Source: an uncultured Pseudomonadota bacterium (GTDB taxonomy: Bacteria > Pseudomonadota > Gammaproteobacteria > Methylococcales > Methylomonadaceae). Taken from it: a stretch of 64,000 nucleotides of DNA. This document shows positions 36,889 to 45,311 of this stretch, piece by piece. The stretch's first letter is position 1; every line of letters begins with the position of its first letter. The notes beneath the pieces are model-generated. The model searched no databases and was not told where the DNA came from. It saw only the letters and a program-made list of their open reading frames with translations. The position numbers were made by a program, and so were the translations under genes. Where the stretch lies: positions 1-64,000 of the forward strand of contig CAIXED010000001.1 of the NCBI GenBank assembly GCA_903918375.1. Reading direction: 5' to 3'.

Positions 36889-39800
36889 ATGGCGAGCACT
36901 AGCAACTTTGCATTCCTCGAACAACACGATCCGTTATTTTTTCAGCTTGCCTCGGCAGCGGAACGTGCTTTTTCTAGCGATCCCAACACCACTCTGATTA
37001 AACTCCGTCAACTTGGCGAAGCTCTGGCTCAAGACTTGGCTGTTCGTTGTGGTATCGAATTTGACGACAAAACCACTCAAGTTGATTTGTTGTTCAAACT
37101 CAATCGTGAAATCCGTTTTGATGCCAATGTTGCAGACCTATTTCATTCCCTGCGCATTGAAGGCAATCGCGCTAACCATCAGTTTAGAACCCAACACAAA
37201 GAAGCTTTAGATGGCTTACGGATTGCCCGCGCTTTAGCGATTTGGTTTCACCAAGCTTTTGGTAAACAAGGGAGCAATTTCAAGCCAGGTCCTTTCATCG
37301 CGCCAAGCGATCCTAGTCAGGAATTGCGCGAACTTACTATTCAGATTGACCAGCTCAAAGCTAAACTTCAAGATGCCAATCAGCAAGTCGAAACCAATCA
37401 ACAGTTAATCGAACTGACTGCGCTTGAGAAACAGCAATACGCCGCTTTGGCTGAACAAATGGATGATGAAGCGCGGATTTTTGAGCAAATGGCTCAAGAG
37501 CATGAGCAGCAATTAAATCAAGAGCGTCAAGCTTTTGAAGCTCGATTGCAAGCGATGCAAGCCGAGTTGGACACCAAAACACAAGCCAGCCAAGTAATAA
37601 GCGCCACGATTAAAAAAGCCACTGTTGAATTATCGCTTAACGAAGAATTAACCCGCATCCTCATTGATCAACAACTGATTGCCGCTGGTTGGGACGCAGA
37701 TAGTGAACAACAAACTTACCAAAAAGGCGCAAGACCGGAAAAAGGCAAAAACAAAGCGATTGCCGAATGGCCAACCAAAGGCAAACAAGCAGCAGATTAC
37801 GTGCTTTTCGCTGGATTAACGCCGATTGCCGTGGTCGAAGCCAAGCGTGAAAACACCAATGTCGCAGGCAAAATCCCCCAAGCCGAACGCTATTCACGCG
37901 GCTTTGGCCCATCAAGCGCCATGCTACCGGCTTGGCAACAACAAGGCCGAAGCATTGCTTGGCCGGATCACGAAAATGGTCATTACCAAATTCCCTTTGT
38001 TTATTCTTGTAACGGTCGGCCTTTCGTTAAACAACTCGCCGAACAATCTGGTACTTGGTTTCGTGATGTTCGAGAGAACTTTAATTTAGCGAAACCCTTA
38101 GCCGATTTTCATAGTCCTCAAGGTTTACTCGACAAATTGCAACGCAGTAAAACCGCAGCAGAACAAAAACTCCGCGAGGAAGGCTTTGCTTATCTGCGCT
38201 TGCGTGACTATCAAGAAAAAGCCGTTGCAGCGGTCGAAGTTGCCTTAGCCAATAATCAACAACAATCGCTACTAGCAATGGCGACCGGCACCGGCAAAAC
38301 CCGCACCATCATTGGCCTGATGTATCGCTTTTTAAAAACCGAACGCTTTAAGCGAATTCTGTTTTTAGTAGATCGTACCGCCCTTGGCCAACAAGCGATT
38401 GATAGCTTTAACGATTCACCACTCGAACAAAATCAAACCCTATCAAAAATCTACAATATTGCCGAACTTGGCGATATGGCGGCCGAAGCCGAAACCCGCA
38501 TTCAAGTGGCTACCGTGCAAGCGATGGTGAAACGAATTTTTCAATCCGACAACCCACCGAATATCGACGCCTATGATTGTCTGATTGTCGATGAAGCGCA
38601 TCGTGGCTATGCCTTGGATCAGGAAATGACCGAAGGTGAAATGGCGGTGCGCGATGTCGCACAATATCTATCCAGCTATCGCCGAGTATTGGATTATTTT
38701 GACGCCGTAAAAATTGGCCTCACCGCCACCCCAGCCAAACACACCACCGAAATTTTCGGCAAACCTATCTACACCTACTCCTATCGGGAAGCCGTCGCCG
38801 AAGATTGGCTAATCGACCACGAACCACCCATTCGATACAAAACCTTACTCAGTGAAAAAGGCATTCAATTTAGCAAAGGCAGTCAAGTCAACGTTATCAA
38901 CACTCAAAACGGTGCCGTTGAACTAACTACCCTAGACGACGACTTAAACTTTGATGTCGAAGCCTTTAATCGTAAAGTCATCAGCCCATCGTTTAACAAA
39001 ATTATCTGCAAAGAATTAGTCAAAGAACTTGACCCGTTTGGCGATGAAAAAACCTTGATTTTCTGCGCCACCGACCGCCATGCCGACATGGTGAAACGCT
39101 TACTGGATCGTTTGTTCAAAAAACTCTACAGCGATGAATACAACGAAGCAGCGGTGAAAAAAATCACCGGCCAAAGCGACAAAGTTAGCCAATTGATTCG
39201 CCAATACAAAAACGAACGCTACCCGAACATTGCTATTACCGTTGATTTACTGACTACCGGTATCGACGTGCCCAAAATTAGCCACTTGGTATTTTTCCGC
39301 CGGGTTCGTTCGCGGATTCTCTACGAACAAATGTTAGGTCGTGCCACTCGTCGCTGTGATGAAATTGGTAAAACCGTATTTAAAATCTACGATCCTGTCG
39401 ATATTTACGCCACGCTGCAAGATGTCAATAGCATGAAACCACTGATTAAAGATCCTAATATCAGCATTCAACAGCTAGTTGAAGAGTTAAAAAATCCCGA
39501 AAGTTTAGCTGCGCCAGGGATTAAACCCGAAACCAGTCATGCCCACGATGTACTCGACGCCATCAGCCAACGGGTTATGCGTGTGCTACGTAAAGCCCAG
39601 AGCAAAGCCAACAAAAAACCAGCATTACAGCAAAAGCTCAACGAGTTGGAATCACTTTGGGGCGTACCCGCAACGCAACTCTCTCAACATTTACAACAGC
39701 TTGGCCCACAACAAGCCGCGAGCTTTATCCAACATAATCACAACCTGCTCAATCAACTTGAACAAGTAAAAACTTTATTGGGTTCTGAATTTTTTCCAGT

Positions 39801-40359
39801 GATTTCGGAACATGAAGATGAAATAAAAGAACGCGAACAAAGCTATGGCAACTATCGTAAGCCAGCCGATTATCTGGAAAGTTTCAACGATTTCATCAAA
39901 AACCAGCTTAACCAATCAGCCGCCTTAGCCGTCGTCGTCAACAAACCTAAAGACCTAAATCGCGAACAATTACGCGAAATTCGCCTATTACTCGATCAAC
40001 ACGGCTACAGCGAAGCCGCCCTAAAAAGCGCTTGGCGTCATCAAACCAATCAAGACATCGCCGCCAGCATCATCGGCTATATTCGCCAAGCAGCAATTGG
40101 CGAAGCTTTAATCCCTTTTCAACAAAGGGTCGATAACGCCATGCAAAAAATCTACGCACTTCATCCTTGGAGTACCGTTCAACGCAAATGGCTAGATCGT
40201 CTAGCCAAACAACTAAAACTCGAAGTGGTGATTGACCAACAATTCGTCAATCGCACCTTTGCCAAAGACGGCGGCGCGAAAACCTTAAACACTATTCTCG
40301 ACCAGCAACTCGACAACGTGCTGGAAACGCTGTCCACTATCTTATGGTCAGCCGCCTAA
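36889..40359 (+). CDS. hsdR: Type I restriction enzyme R subunit
   Basis: HsdR is the translocase and nuclease of a type I restriction system. The 1156-residue protein begins with a DUF4145-like domain and a coiled coil (about 145-235). The nuclease motif has Asp303 and Glu317-x-Lys319 (ADYVLF, VVEAKRE). The SF2 helicase has Walker A ATGTGKT (465-471), DEAH (568-571), GLTATPAKHT and a C-terminal domain with TTGIDVPKISHLVF and GRATRR. The architecture fits the EcoEI (type IB-like) group. It starts 33 bp after 6S RNA with no clear ribosome binding site. Confidence 0.95.
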   Translation: MASTSNFAFLEQHDPLFFQLASAAERAFSSDPNTTLIKLRQLGEALAQDLAVRCGIEFDDKTTQVDLLFKLNREIRFDANVADLFHSLRIEGNRANHQFRTQHKEALDGLRIARALAIWFHQAFGKQGSNFKPGPFIAPSDPSQELRELTIQIDQLKAKLQDANQQVETNQQLIELTALEKQQYAALAEQMDDEARIFEQMAQEHEQQLNQERQAFEARLQAMQAELDTKTQASQVISATIKKATVELSLNEELTRILIDQQLIAAGWDADSEQQTYQKGARPEKGKNKAIAEWPTKGKQAADYVLFAGLTPIAVVEAKRENTNVAGKIPQAERYSRGFGPSSAMLPAWQQQGRSIAWPDHENGHYQIPFVYSCNGRPFVKQLAEQSGTWFRDVRENFNLAKPLADFHSPQGLLDKLQRSKTAAEQKLREEGFAYLRLRDYQEKAVAAVEVALANNQQQSLLAMATGTGKTRTIIGLMYRFLKTERFKRILFLVDRTALGQQAIDSFNDSPLEQNQTLSKIYNIAELGDMAAEAETRIQVATVQAMVKRIFQSDNPPNIDAYDCLIVDEAHRGYALDQEMTEGEMAVRDVAQYLSSYRRVLDYFDAVKIGLTATPAKHTTEIFGKPIYTYSYREAVAEDWLIDHEPPIRYKTLLSEKGIQFSKGSQVNVINTQNGAVELTTLDDDLNFDVEAFNRKVISPSFNKIICKELVKELDPFGDEKTLIFCATDRHADMVKRLLDRLFKKLYSDEYNEAAVKKITGQSDKVSQLIRQYKNERYPNIAITVDLLTTGIDVPKISHLVFFRRVRSRILYEQMLGRATRRCDEIGKTVFKIYDPVDIYATLQDVNSMKPLIKDPNISIQQLVEELKNPESLAAPGIKPETSHAHDVLDAISQRVMRVLRKAQSKANKKPALQQKLNELESLWGVPATQLSQHLQQLGPQQAASFIQHNHNLLNQLEQVKTLLGSEFFPVISEHEDEIKEREQSYGNYRKPADYLESFNDFIKNQLNQSAALAVVVNKPKDLNREQLREIRLLLDQHGYSEAALKSAWRHQTNQDIAASIIGYIRQAAIGEALIPFQQRVDNAMQKIYALHPWSTVQRKWLDRLAKQLKLEVVIDQQFVNRTFAKDGGAKTLNTILDQQLDNVLETLSTILWSAA

Positions 40360-40377
40360 TCAACATCAAGAGCTATT

Positions 40378-41904
40378 ATGAGCAACAACGAAATCGTCCA
40401 AAAACTTTGGAACCTCTGCGACGTACTGCGTGACGACGGTATCAACTACTCAGATTACGTCACCGAACTGGTCTTGCTGTTGTTCATCAAAATGGAGTTT
40501 GAAAACACCGAAGCCGGCATCCTACAACAACACAAATTACCAGCGGGTTGTCGTTGGCTGGATTTAACCAATTTATCCGGCTTAAACCTGCTCAATCACT
40601 ACCGACAAATGCTATTGGATTTATCCAAAAGCAGTGATCATCTGATTGCCGCTATCTACGCCGATGCTCAAACCCGCTTACGCGAACCGCGCCATTTAGA
40701 GCAATTGATCAAAAGCCTCGACAACATCGACTGGTTCAGTGCTAAACGCGATGGTTTAGGGGATCTATACGAAGGCTTACTGGAAAAAAACGCCAGCGAA
40801 ACCAAATCGGGTGCCGGTCAATATTTCACGCCACGGCCACTAATCGACAGCATTATTCGCTGCATCCAACCCAAAGCCGGTGAACAAATTCAAGACCCTG
40901 CCGCAGGTACTGCTGGCTTCTTGATTGCCGCCGATGCCTATATCAAGCAGCAAACCGATGAGCTTTATGACTTAGACGAAAAAGCCCAACGCTTCCAACG
41001 CAATCAAGCTTTTGTTGGCATGGAGCTGGTGCCAGGAACTCGCCGGTTAGCGTTAATGAATTGTTTGCTACATGGCATGGAAGGCGATGACGAAGGCGTG
41101 GTGCATTTAGGCAATACCTTAGGTCAAGCCGGTAGCCAATTACCCAAAGCCGATGTAATTCTGACCAATCCACCCTTCGGCACCGCCAAAGGGGGTGAAG
41201 CCAGCGTTACCCGTGACGATTTCACCTACAAAACCAGCAACAAACAATTGGTATTTTTGCAGCATATTTACCGCAACCTTAAAGCCGGAGGCCGTGCCGC
41301 AGTGGTATTACCGGATAACGTCTTATTTGAGGCTGGAGTTGGCAGCGAGATTCGCCGCGACTTGATGAACAAATGCAATCTGCACACCATTCTGCGCTTA
41401 CCGACCGGTATTTTTTACGCACAAGGCGTGAAAACCAATGTGCTGTTTTTTACCAAAGGCAGCGCCAGCAATCCGCATCAAGATGAAAACTGCACCGAAC
41501 AGGTTTGGGTTTACGACCTACGCAGCAACATGCCCAGTTTCGGCAAACGCACCCCGTTTGGCGATCAACATTTACAAGCGTTTGAAACGTGTTACCACGC
41601 CAGCGAACGCCAACAAAGCCACGGGGTAGACGATGCCAATCCCGAATCCCGCTGGCGTTGTTTCAGTCGTGATTGGATTAAAACCCAAAAAGCCGATTCA
41701 TTAGACATCGCATGGCTAAAAGACCAAGACAGCGTTGAAGCTGCCAATTTACCAGAACCCGATGTATTAGCGGCGGAAGCTATGAGCGAATTGACCGAAG
41801 CTTTGCGGGAATTGGATGGATTGATGTTGGCGTTGGGGGCGGGGGATCAGGCGAAAATTCAACGCGATTTATTGAGTGAAGCTTTGGTATTGAAGGATGA
41901 CTAA
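40378..41904 (+). CDS. hsdM: Type I DNA N6-adenine methyltransferase M subunit
   Basis: HsdM methylates adenine in the sites recognised by HsdS. The 508-residue protein has the N-terminal HsdM helical domain (NEIVQKLWNLCDVLRDDGINYSDYV), YEGLLEKNA and GAGQYFTPRPLID. The S-adenosylmethionine motif DPAAGTAGF starts at Asp173 and the catalytic NPPFG at Asn264. It lies 18 bp after hsdR and overlaps the next gene by one base (TAATG). Confidence 0.97.
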   Translation: MSNNEIVQKLWNLCDVLRDDGINYSDYVTELVLLLFIKMEFENTEAGILQQHKLPAGCRWLDLTNLSGLNLLNHYRQMLLDLSKSSDHLIAAIYADAQTRLREPRHLEQLIKSLDNIDWFSAKRDGLGDLYEGLLEKNASETKSGAGQYFTPRPLIDSIIRCIQPKAGEQIQDPAAGTAGFLIAADAYIKQQTDELYDLDEKAQRFQRNQAFVGMELVPGTRRLALMNCLLHGMEGDDEGVVHLGNTLGQAGSQLPKADVILTNPPFGTAKGGEASVTRDDFTYKTSNKQLVFLQHIYRNLKAGGRAAVVLPDNVLFEAGVGSEIRRDLMNKCNLHTILRLPTGIFYAQGVKTNVLFFTKGSASNPHQDENCTEQVWVYDLRSNMPSFGKRTPFGDQHLQAFETCYHASERQQSHGVDDANPESRWRCFSRDWIKTQKADSLDIAWLKDQDSVEAANLPEPDVLAAEAMSELTEALRELDGLMLALGAGDQAKIQRDLLSEALVLKDD

Positions 41905-42248
41905 TGAGTTTGCCCAATAACCGTAACCTAGAACACTTTCCACCCGTTTTATCGTTAATACAACATGCCAAAGTGCGTGCTTTAAGCAGCGTTAATCAAC
42001 AGTTAGTGGAATTGTATTGGCAAATTGGTAAATACCTAAGCCTCAAGGTTTCTGAACAAGGCTGGGGGAAAAGCACTGTCAAAGAATTGGCTCAGTGGCT
42101 GGCAGAACATGAACCCAATTTGCGTGGTTTTTCAGCTCAAAATTTATGGCGAATGCGGCAGTTCTATGAAATTTACGCAAACCAACCAAAACTCTCAACA
42201 CTGTTGAGAGAATTATTACAAATAACAGACATTCCGAGTAAGCAATGA
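41904..42248 (+). pseudogene. Truncated DUF1016 (YhcG-type) gene inside the hsd operon
   Basis: The 114-residue product matches the N-terminal domain of DUF1016 proteins (VNQQLVELYWQIGKYLS, GWGKSTVKELAQWL, GFSAQNLWRMRQFYE). Full DUF1016 proteins have about 350 residues with a C-terminal PD-(D/E)XK nuclease domain, which is missing here. The frame ends at LLRELLQITDIPSKQ, right where hsdS begins (ATGA overlap). DUF1016 genes are often found in type I systems. It is either a remnant cut by an hsdS exchange or a free-standing N-terminal domain. Confidence 0.8.
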
Positions 42249-43639
42249 ATTTGGAAAACAAACCCAAAAATTGGTGCGAAGTGAAACTGGGAAAATTAGC
42301 CAAACAAGTTACTAAAGGCACTACACCTACAACTGCTGGCTATCAATATTTAAATGTAGGAATTCCTTTTGTAAAAATTGAAAATATTAATGAATATGGT
42401 GTTAATTTAGATTCTATTACACAGTTTATTTCAGAAGAAGCTAATCAAGCATTACTTAGATCTCAGCTTGAAGATGGGGATATTCTTTTTTCTATAGCAG
42501 GAACAATTGGTAAAACTGCTTTGGTAACACAAGAATGTTTGCCGGCAAATACAAATCAAGCTGTAGCAATTATTCGAGGAACTTCAAGTGTTTTTGATGC
42601 TAAGTTTCTAAGGCAACAACTTCGTAGTTTTTCTGATGTTATTGCCAAAAATAAAGCTCGAGGCGGTGCAATGAACAATATATCGCTTGGCGATTTAAAG
42701 GAAATAACATTATCAATTGCCCCACTCGCCGAACAACACCAAATTGCCACCAAACTAGACGAACTGCTTGCACAGGTAGACAGCATCAAAACCCGCCTCG
42801 ACACTATCCCCAAAATCCTCAAACGCTTCAGGCAATCTGTATTGGCTGCGGCTATCAGTGGGAAGTTGACCGAAGACTTCAGGGGTAATGTCCAATTACA
42901 TAAAGCAAAAATTGAAAATATTAGTGTTTTGGTCACTAAGGGAGCATCACCAAACTGGCAAGGCATTAATTATGTTGATGATCCTAATCAAACTTTGTTT
43001 GTAACGAGCGAAAACGTTGGGGGTATGAAAATACTACTCGATAATCCAAAATATGTAGAAGATGAATTTAATGAAAAACAACAGCGCTCTTTGCTAATGA
43101 AAGGGGATGTCTTAACTAATATTGTTGGGGCGTCAATTGGCAGAGCAGTTGTATGGGATAAGAATATCAAAGCAAACATTAATCAAGCTGTTTGCATAAT
43201 AAGGCTAGATAAAAATAAGTGTATAGCCGATTACCTATGTTATTTTCTAAATAGTCCTATTGGTATTGATGCATTAATTGCTAATAAAGTTGATGTAGCT
43301 AGGGCAAATGTAAGCCTCGGTTCTGTGAAATCATTAGAGTTGTTTTTGCCGGATTTATCTGAACAAACAGAAATCATCCGCCGCGTCGAACAACTCTTCA
43401 CCTACGCCGACCAAATCGAACAACGGGTAAAAGACGCCCAAGCCCGCGTCAATCAGCTAACCCAATCGATTCTTGCCAAAGCGTTCCGAGGTGAATTGAC
43501 CGCTGAATGGCGTGAGCAAAACCCTGATTTAATTAGCGAGGAAAATAGTGCCGAAAGTCTGCTTAAACGTATTCAGCTGGAACGAACAGCTGAAAATACC
43601 AAAAGCAAAACAACACTCAAAGTAAAAAAAGTCGAGTGA
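42245..43639 (+). CDS. hsdS: Type I restriction specificity subunit
   Basis: HsdS binds the bipartite DNA target and guides HsdM and HsdR. The 464-residue protein has two target recognition domains (about 5-160 and 220-375). Each is followed by a conserved helical spacer: PLAEQHQIATKLDELLAQVD (first) and LSEQTEIIRRVEQLFTYADQ (second). The gene segments coding for the recognition domains are clearly richer in A and T than the spacers, consistent with domain exchange. The start overlaps the DUF1016 stop. The target sequence cannot be read from this. Confidence 0.95.
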   Translation: MNLENKPKNWCEVKLGKLAKQVTKGTTPTTAGYQYLNVGIPFVKIENINEYGVNLDSITQFISEEANQALLRSQLEDGDILFSIAGTIGKTALVTQECLPANTNQAVAIIRGTSSVFDAKFLRQQLRSFSDVIAKNKARGGAMNNISLGDLKEITLSIAPLAEQHQIATKLDELLAQVDSIKTRLDTIPKILKRFRQSVLAAAISGKLTEDFRGNVQLHKAKIENISVLVTKGASPNWQGINYVDDPNQTLFVTSENVGGMKILLDNPKYVEDEFNEKQQRSLLMKGDVLTNIVGASIGRAVVWDKNIKANINQAVCIIRLDKNKCIADYLCYFLNSPIGIDALIANKVDVARANVSLGSVKSLELFLPDLSEQTEIIRRVEQLFTYADQIEQRVKDAQARVNQLTQSILAKAFRGELTAEWREQNPDLISEENSAESLLKRIQLERTAENTKSKTTLKVKKVE

Positions 43640-43643
43640 AGCC

Positions 43644-43862
43644 ATGACTCCGATTGCAGCCGATAAAATTGAGATTTTTCGTCGTGGCGATGAAATTGTG
43701 CTGCGCGAAAAACCTTACAGCGCGCTGGCTATTTTTGAGGCGTTAAGTCAGTTACCTGAAGAGTTTATAGCAGAAGGACGATCTGATTCTAAGCCACAAG
43801 AAAGAGAGTTTTTTGATAGCCGTAAAATATCTACATCACAAAACACATCCCACACGGAATAA
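43644..43862 (+). pseudogene. VapB-type antitoxin lacking its DNA-binding N-terminus
   Basis: The 72-residue product carries the C-terminal half of VapB antitoxins (KIEIFRRGDEIVLREKP, then LPEEFIAEGRSDSKPQERE). The usual first 35 or so residues, the AbrB/SpoVT swapped-hairpin domain that binds DNA, are missing; only MTPIAAD precedes the match. It starts 4 bp after hsdS. No VapC toxin follows. The same frame continues after the stop codon for 21 codons (to 43928) ending RAIELAKEL, so a nonsense change or unrelated remnant is possible. Confidence 0.65.
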
Positions 43863-43931
43863 GAGAACGATTTAGTCAGCATACAAACCGATATTCAACG
43901 AGCCATTGAGTTGGCCAAGGAGCTTTGAGTT

Positions 43932-44216
43932 ATGACTGTAAAATTATTGCCATTTGATGTCGCAAGTTTGCTTGATAGTGATGAAATGATTAGCGAATAT
44001 CTGTCACAGGTATTGGAAGACGGTGATAGTGACGAATTGATTAGCGCCTTGGGTCATATTGCTAAAGCGCGTGGCATGGCTAAGGTGGCCGAGAGTTCCG
44101 GCTTAGGCCGTGAAAGTCTGTATAAGGCATTATCGCCCGGTGCTAAACCGCGTTTTGACACTGTGTTAAAGGTTATCAAGGCGCTTGGTGTTAAGTTACA
44201 TGCGGAAACCGCTTAA
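43932..44216 (+). CDS. HigA-type addiction module antidote, orphan
   Basis: The 94-residue protein belongs to the 'addiction module antidote' group: an N-terminal segment (FDVASLLDSDEMISEYLSQVLED), then a helix-turn-helix (GMAKVAESSGLGRESLYKALS) and LKVIKALGVKLHAE. These antitoxins normally follow a RelE/HigB-like toxin gene. None lies upstream here, only the VapB remnant, and the downstream gene is on the other strand. It may therefore act as an orphan regulator or have lost its partner. Confidence 0.88.
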   Translation: MTVKLLPFDVASLLDSDEMISEYLSQVLEDGDSDELISALGHIAKARGMAKVAESSGLGRESLYKALSPGAKPRFDTVLKVIKALGVKLHAETA

Positions 44217-44238
44217 ACTTGAGATGCTGAACCCATCA

Positions 44239-44264
44239 CCAGGGTGGCGAAACCGCCACCTTGG
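44239..44264. terminator. Strong hairpin after the antitoxin gene
   Basis: CCAGGGTGGCG (44239-44249) pairs with CGCCACCTTGG (44254-44264), with one G-U pair and an AAAC loop. It lies between convergent genes (antitoxin and the MerR-type regulator). No T-run follows, so it may be a rho-dependent or structural element. Confidence 0.5.
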
Positions 44265-44316
44265 TATGCGAGTTAAAACTTACAGGTGAAAAACTGGGGG
44301 CTTTGAATTTTCCCAA

Positions 44317-45219
44317 TCAATTAATATGCCGCCACTGCAGCGCCTTATTATGAAAATCATCAAAATCAGCGATTAACTCGCAATTACTCGGCACCATCGG
44401 TTTTTGGCTCAACCAACACGAAACCCCGCGCCCCGCTAACCAAATCGACACCTCAGTCTGACTTAACGCTTCCATCACCGCATTTAACTGAACCATCGTT
44501 TCTGGATCAGACGGTGACTTTAACAAGCTCAGCACCACAATATTCACTTCGAGCTTTTTAGTCGCTTCAACAATATCAAACGCGGGAACATCAGCCCCTA
44601 AGTAATAACAGTTGTACTGTTGTTCGGCGGCTAATAAAGATGACATCAACAAACCAAACTCGTGCGGCTCACCGCTTGGCGTAGCGAACAGCATACTGGC
44701 GCGATTGGCGGATAAATTGTGGACGTTGTTAACCATGCTTAACAGAATCCGTTTCACACTGGCCGAAAAAATATGCTCTTGAGCAATATTAATCTTACCT
44801 TCATGCCACAACTGGCCGACATGCACCAAAGCCGGCGTCAAAATATCTCTGACATAAATCAGCGGCTCGCTGGAAATCAAAGCGCGCTTTAATAATTGCT
44901 CACAGCGATCAATCCGGTAATGCAACAAAGCCTCAACAATCTGCTCAGAAAATTGATTTTTCTGTTCAACTTGCTGCTCGTCAGCGCCACTGGCTAATTT
45001 TTGTAATTGTTCAATGTCTAAGCCCGACACTTTACTAATCGCATGACCTTGACGCGTCAAGCAGGCCAACAGCGTCAATTTTTCTAAGTCTTGTTGCGAA
45101 TAAGTACGGTGTCCACCCGCCTCACGTCGAGGCGCAATCACTTGGTAGCGACGCTCCCAAGCCCGCAAGGTTTCTACGCCCAAACCTGTCAAAACTGAAA
45201 TTGATTTTATTGAATACAT
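44317..45219 (-). CDS. B12-dependent light-sensing MerR-family regulator (CarH/LitR type)
   Basis: This 300-residue repressor has an N-terminal MerR DNA-binding domain (SIKSISVLTGLGVETLRAWERRY) and a C-terminal cobalamin-binding part. The CarH light-sensor signature W-x9-EH is complete (Trp138, Glu148, His149), and the cobalamin motif E-x-H-x-x-G is at Glu184-His186-Gly189. In CarH proteins adenosylcobalamin drives tetramer binding to DNA in the dark, and light releases it. It diverges from a sigma-factor gene, the usual position for CarH/LitR, and its start codon region carries candidate operator half-sites. A role in light-induced stress gene expression is well supported by the motifs. Confidence 0.9.
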   Translation of the reverse strand: MYSIKSISVLTGLGVETLRAWERRYQVIAPRREAGGHRTYSQQDLEKLTLLACLTRQGHAISKVSGLDIEQLQKLASGADEQQVEQKNQFSEQIVEALLHYRIDRCEQLLKRALISSEPLIYVRDILTPALVHVGQLWHEGKINIAQEHIFSASVKRILLSMVNNVHNLSANRASMLFATPSGEPHEFGLLMSSLLAAEQQYNCYYLGADVPAFDIVEATKKLEVNIVVLSLLKSPSDPETMVQLNAVMEALSQTEVSIWLAGRGVSCWLSQKPMVPSNCELIADFDDFHNKALQWRHIN

Positions 45220-45232
45220 TTTGTTTATGTTT

Positions 45233-45276
45233 TGTACAAATATTTTCTTGACAAAGATTGTACATCAAGATAACTT
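45233..45276 (+). promoter_or_regulatory. Candidate promoter and CarH/LitR operator between carH and the sigma gene
   Basis: TTGACA (45248-45253) is a perfect -35 box, followed after 17 bp by a weak -10 TAACTT (45271-45276). TGTACA hexamers flank it at 45233-45238 and 45259-45264. TTGACA and the second TGTACA share the T-n-n-ACA pattern and start 11 bp apart, as in the direct-repeat operators described for CarH. A further AATACA lies at 45213-45218 over the carH start codon. A regulator bound here would block the promoter. Confidence 0.55.
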
Positions 45277-45311
45277 AACTACCAACCTAATTGATGAACG
45301 GGAATTGAGCC

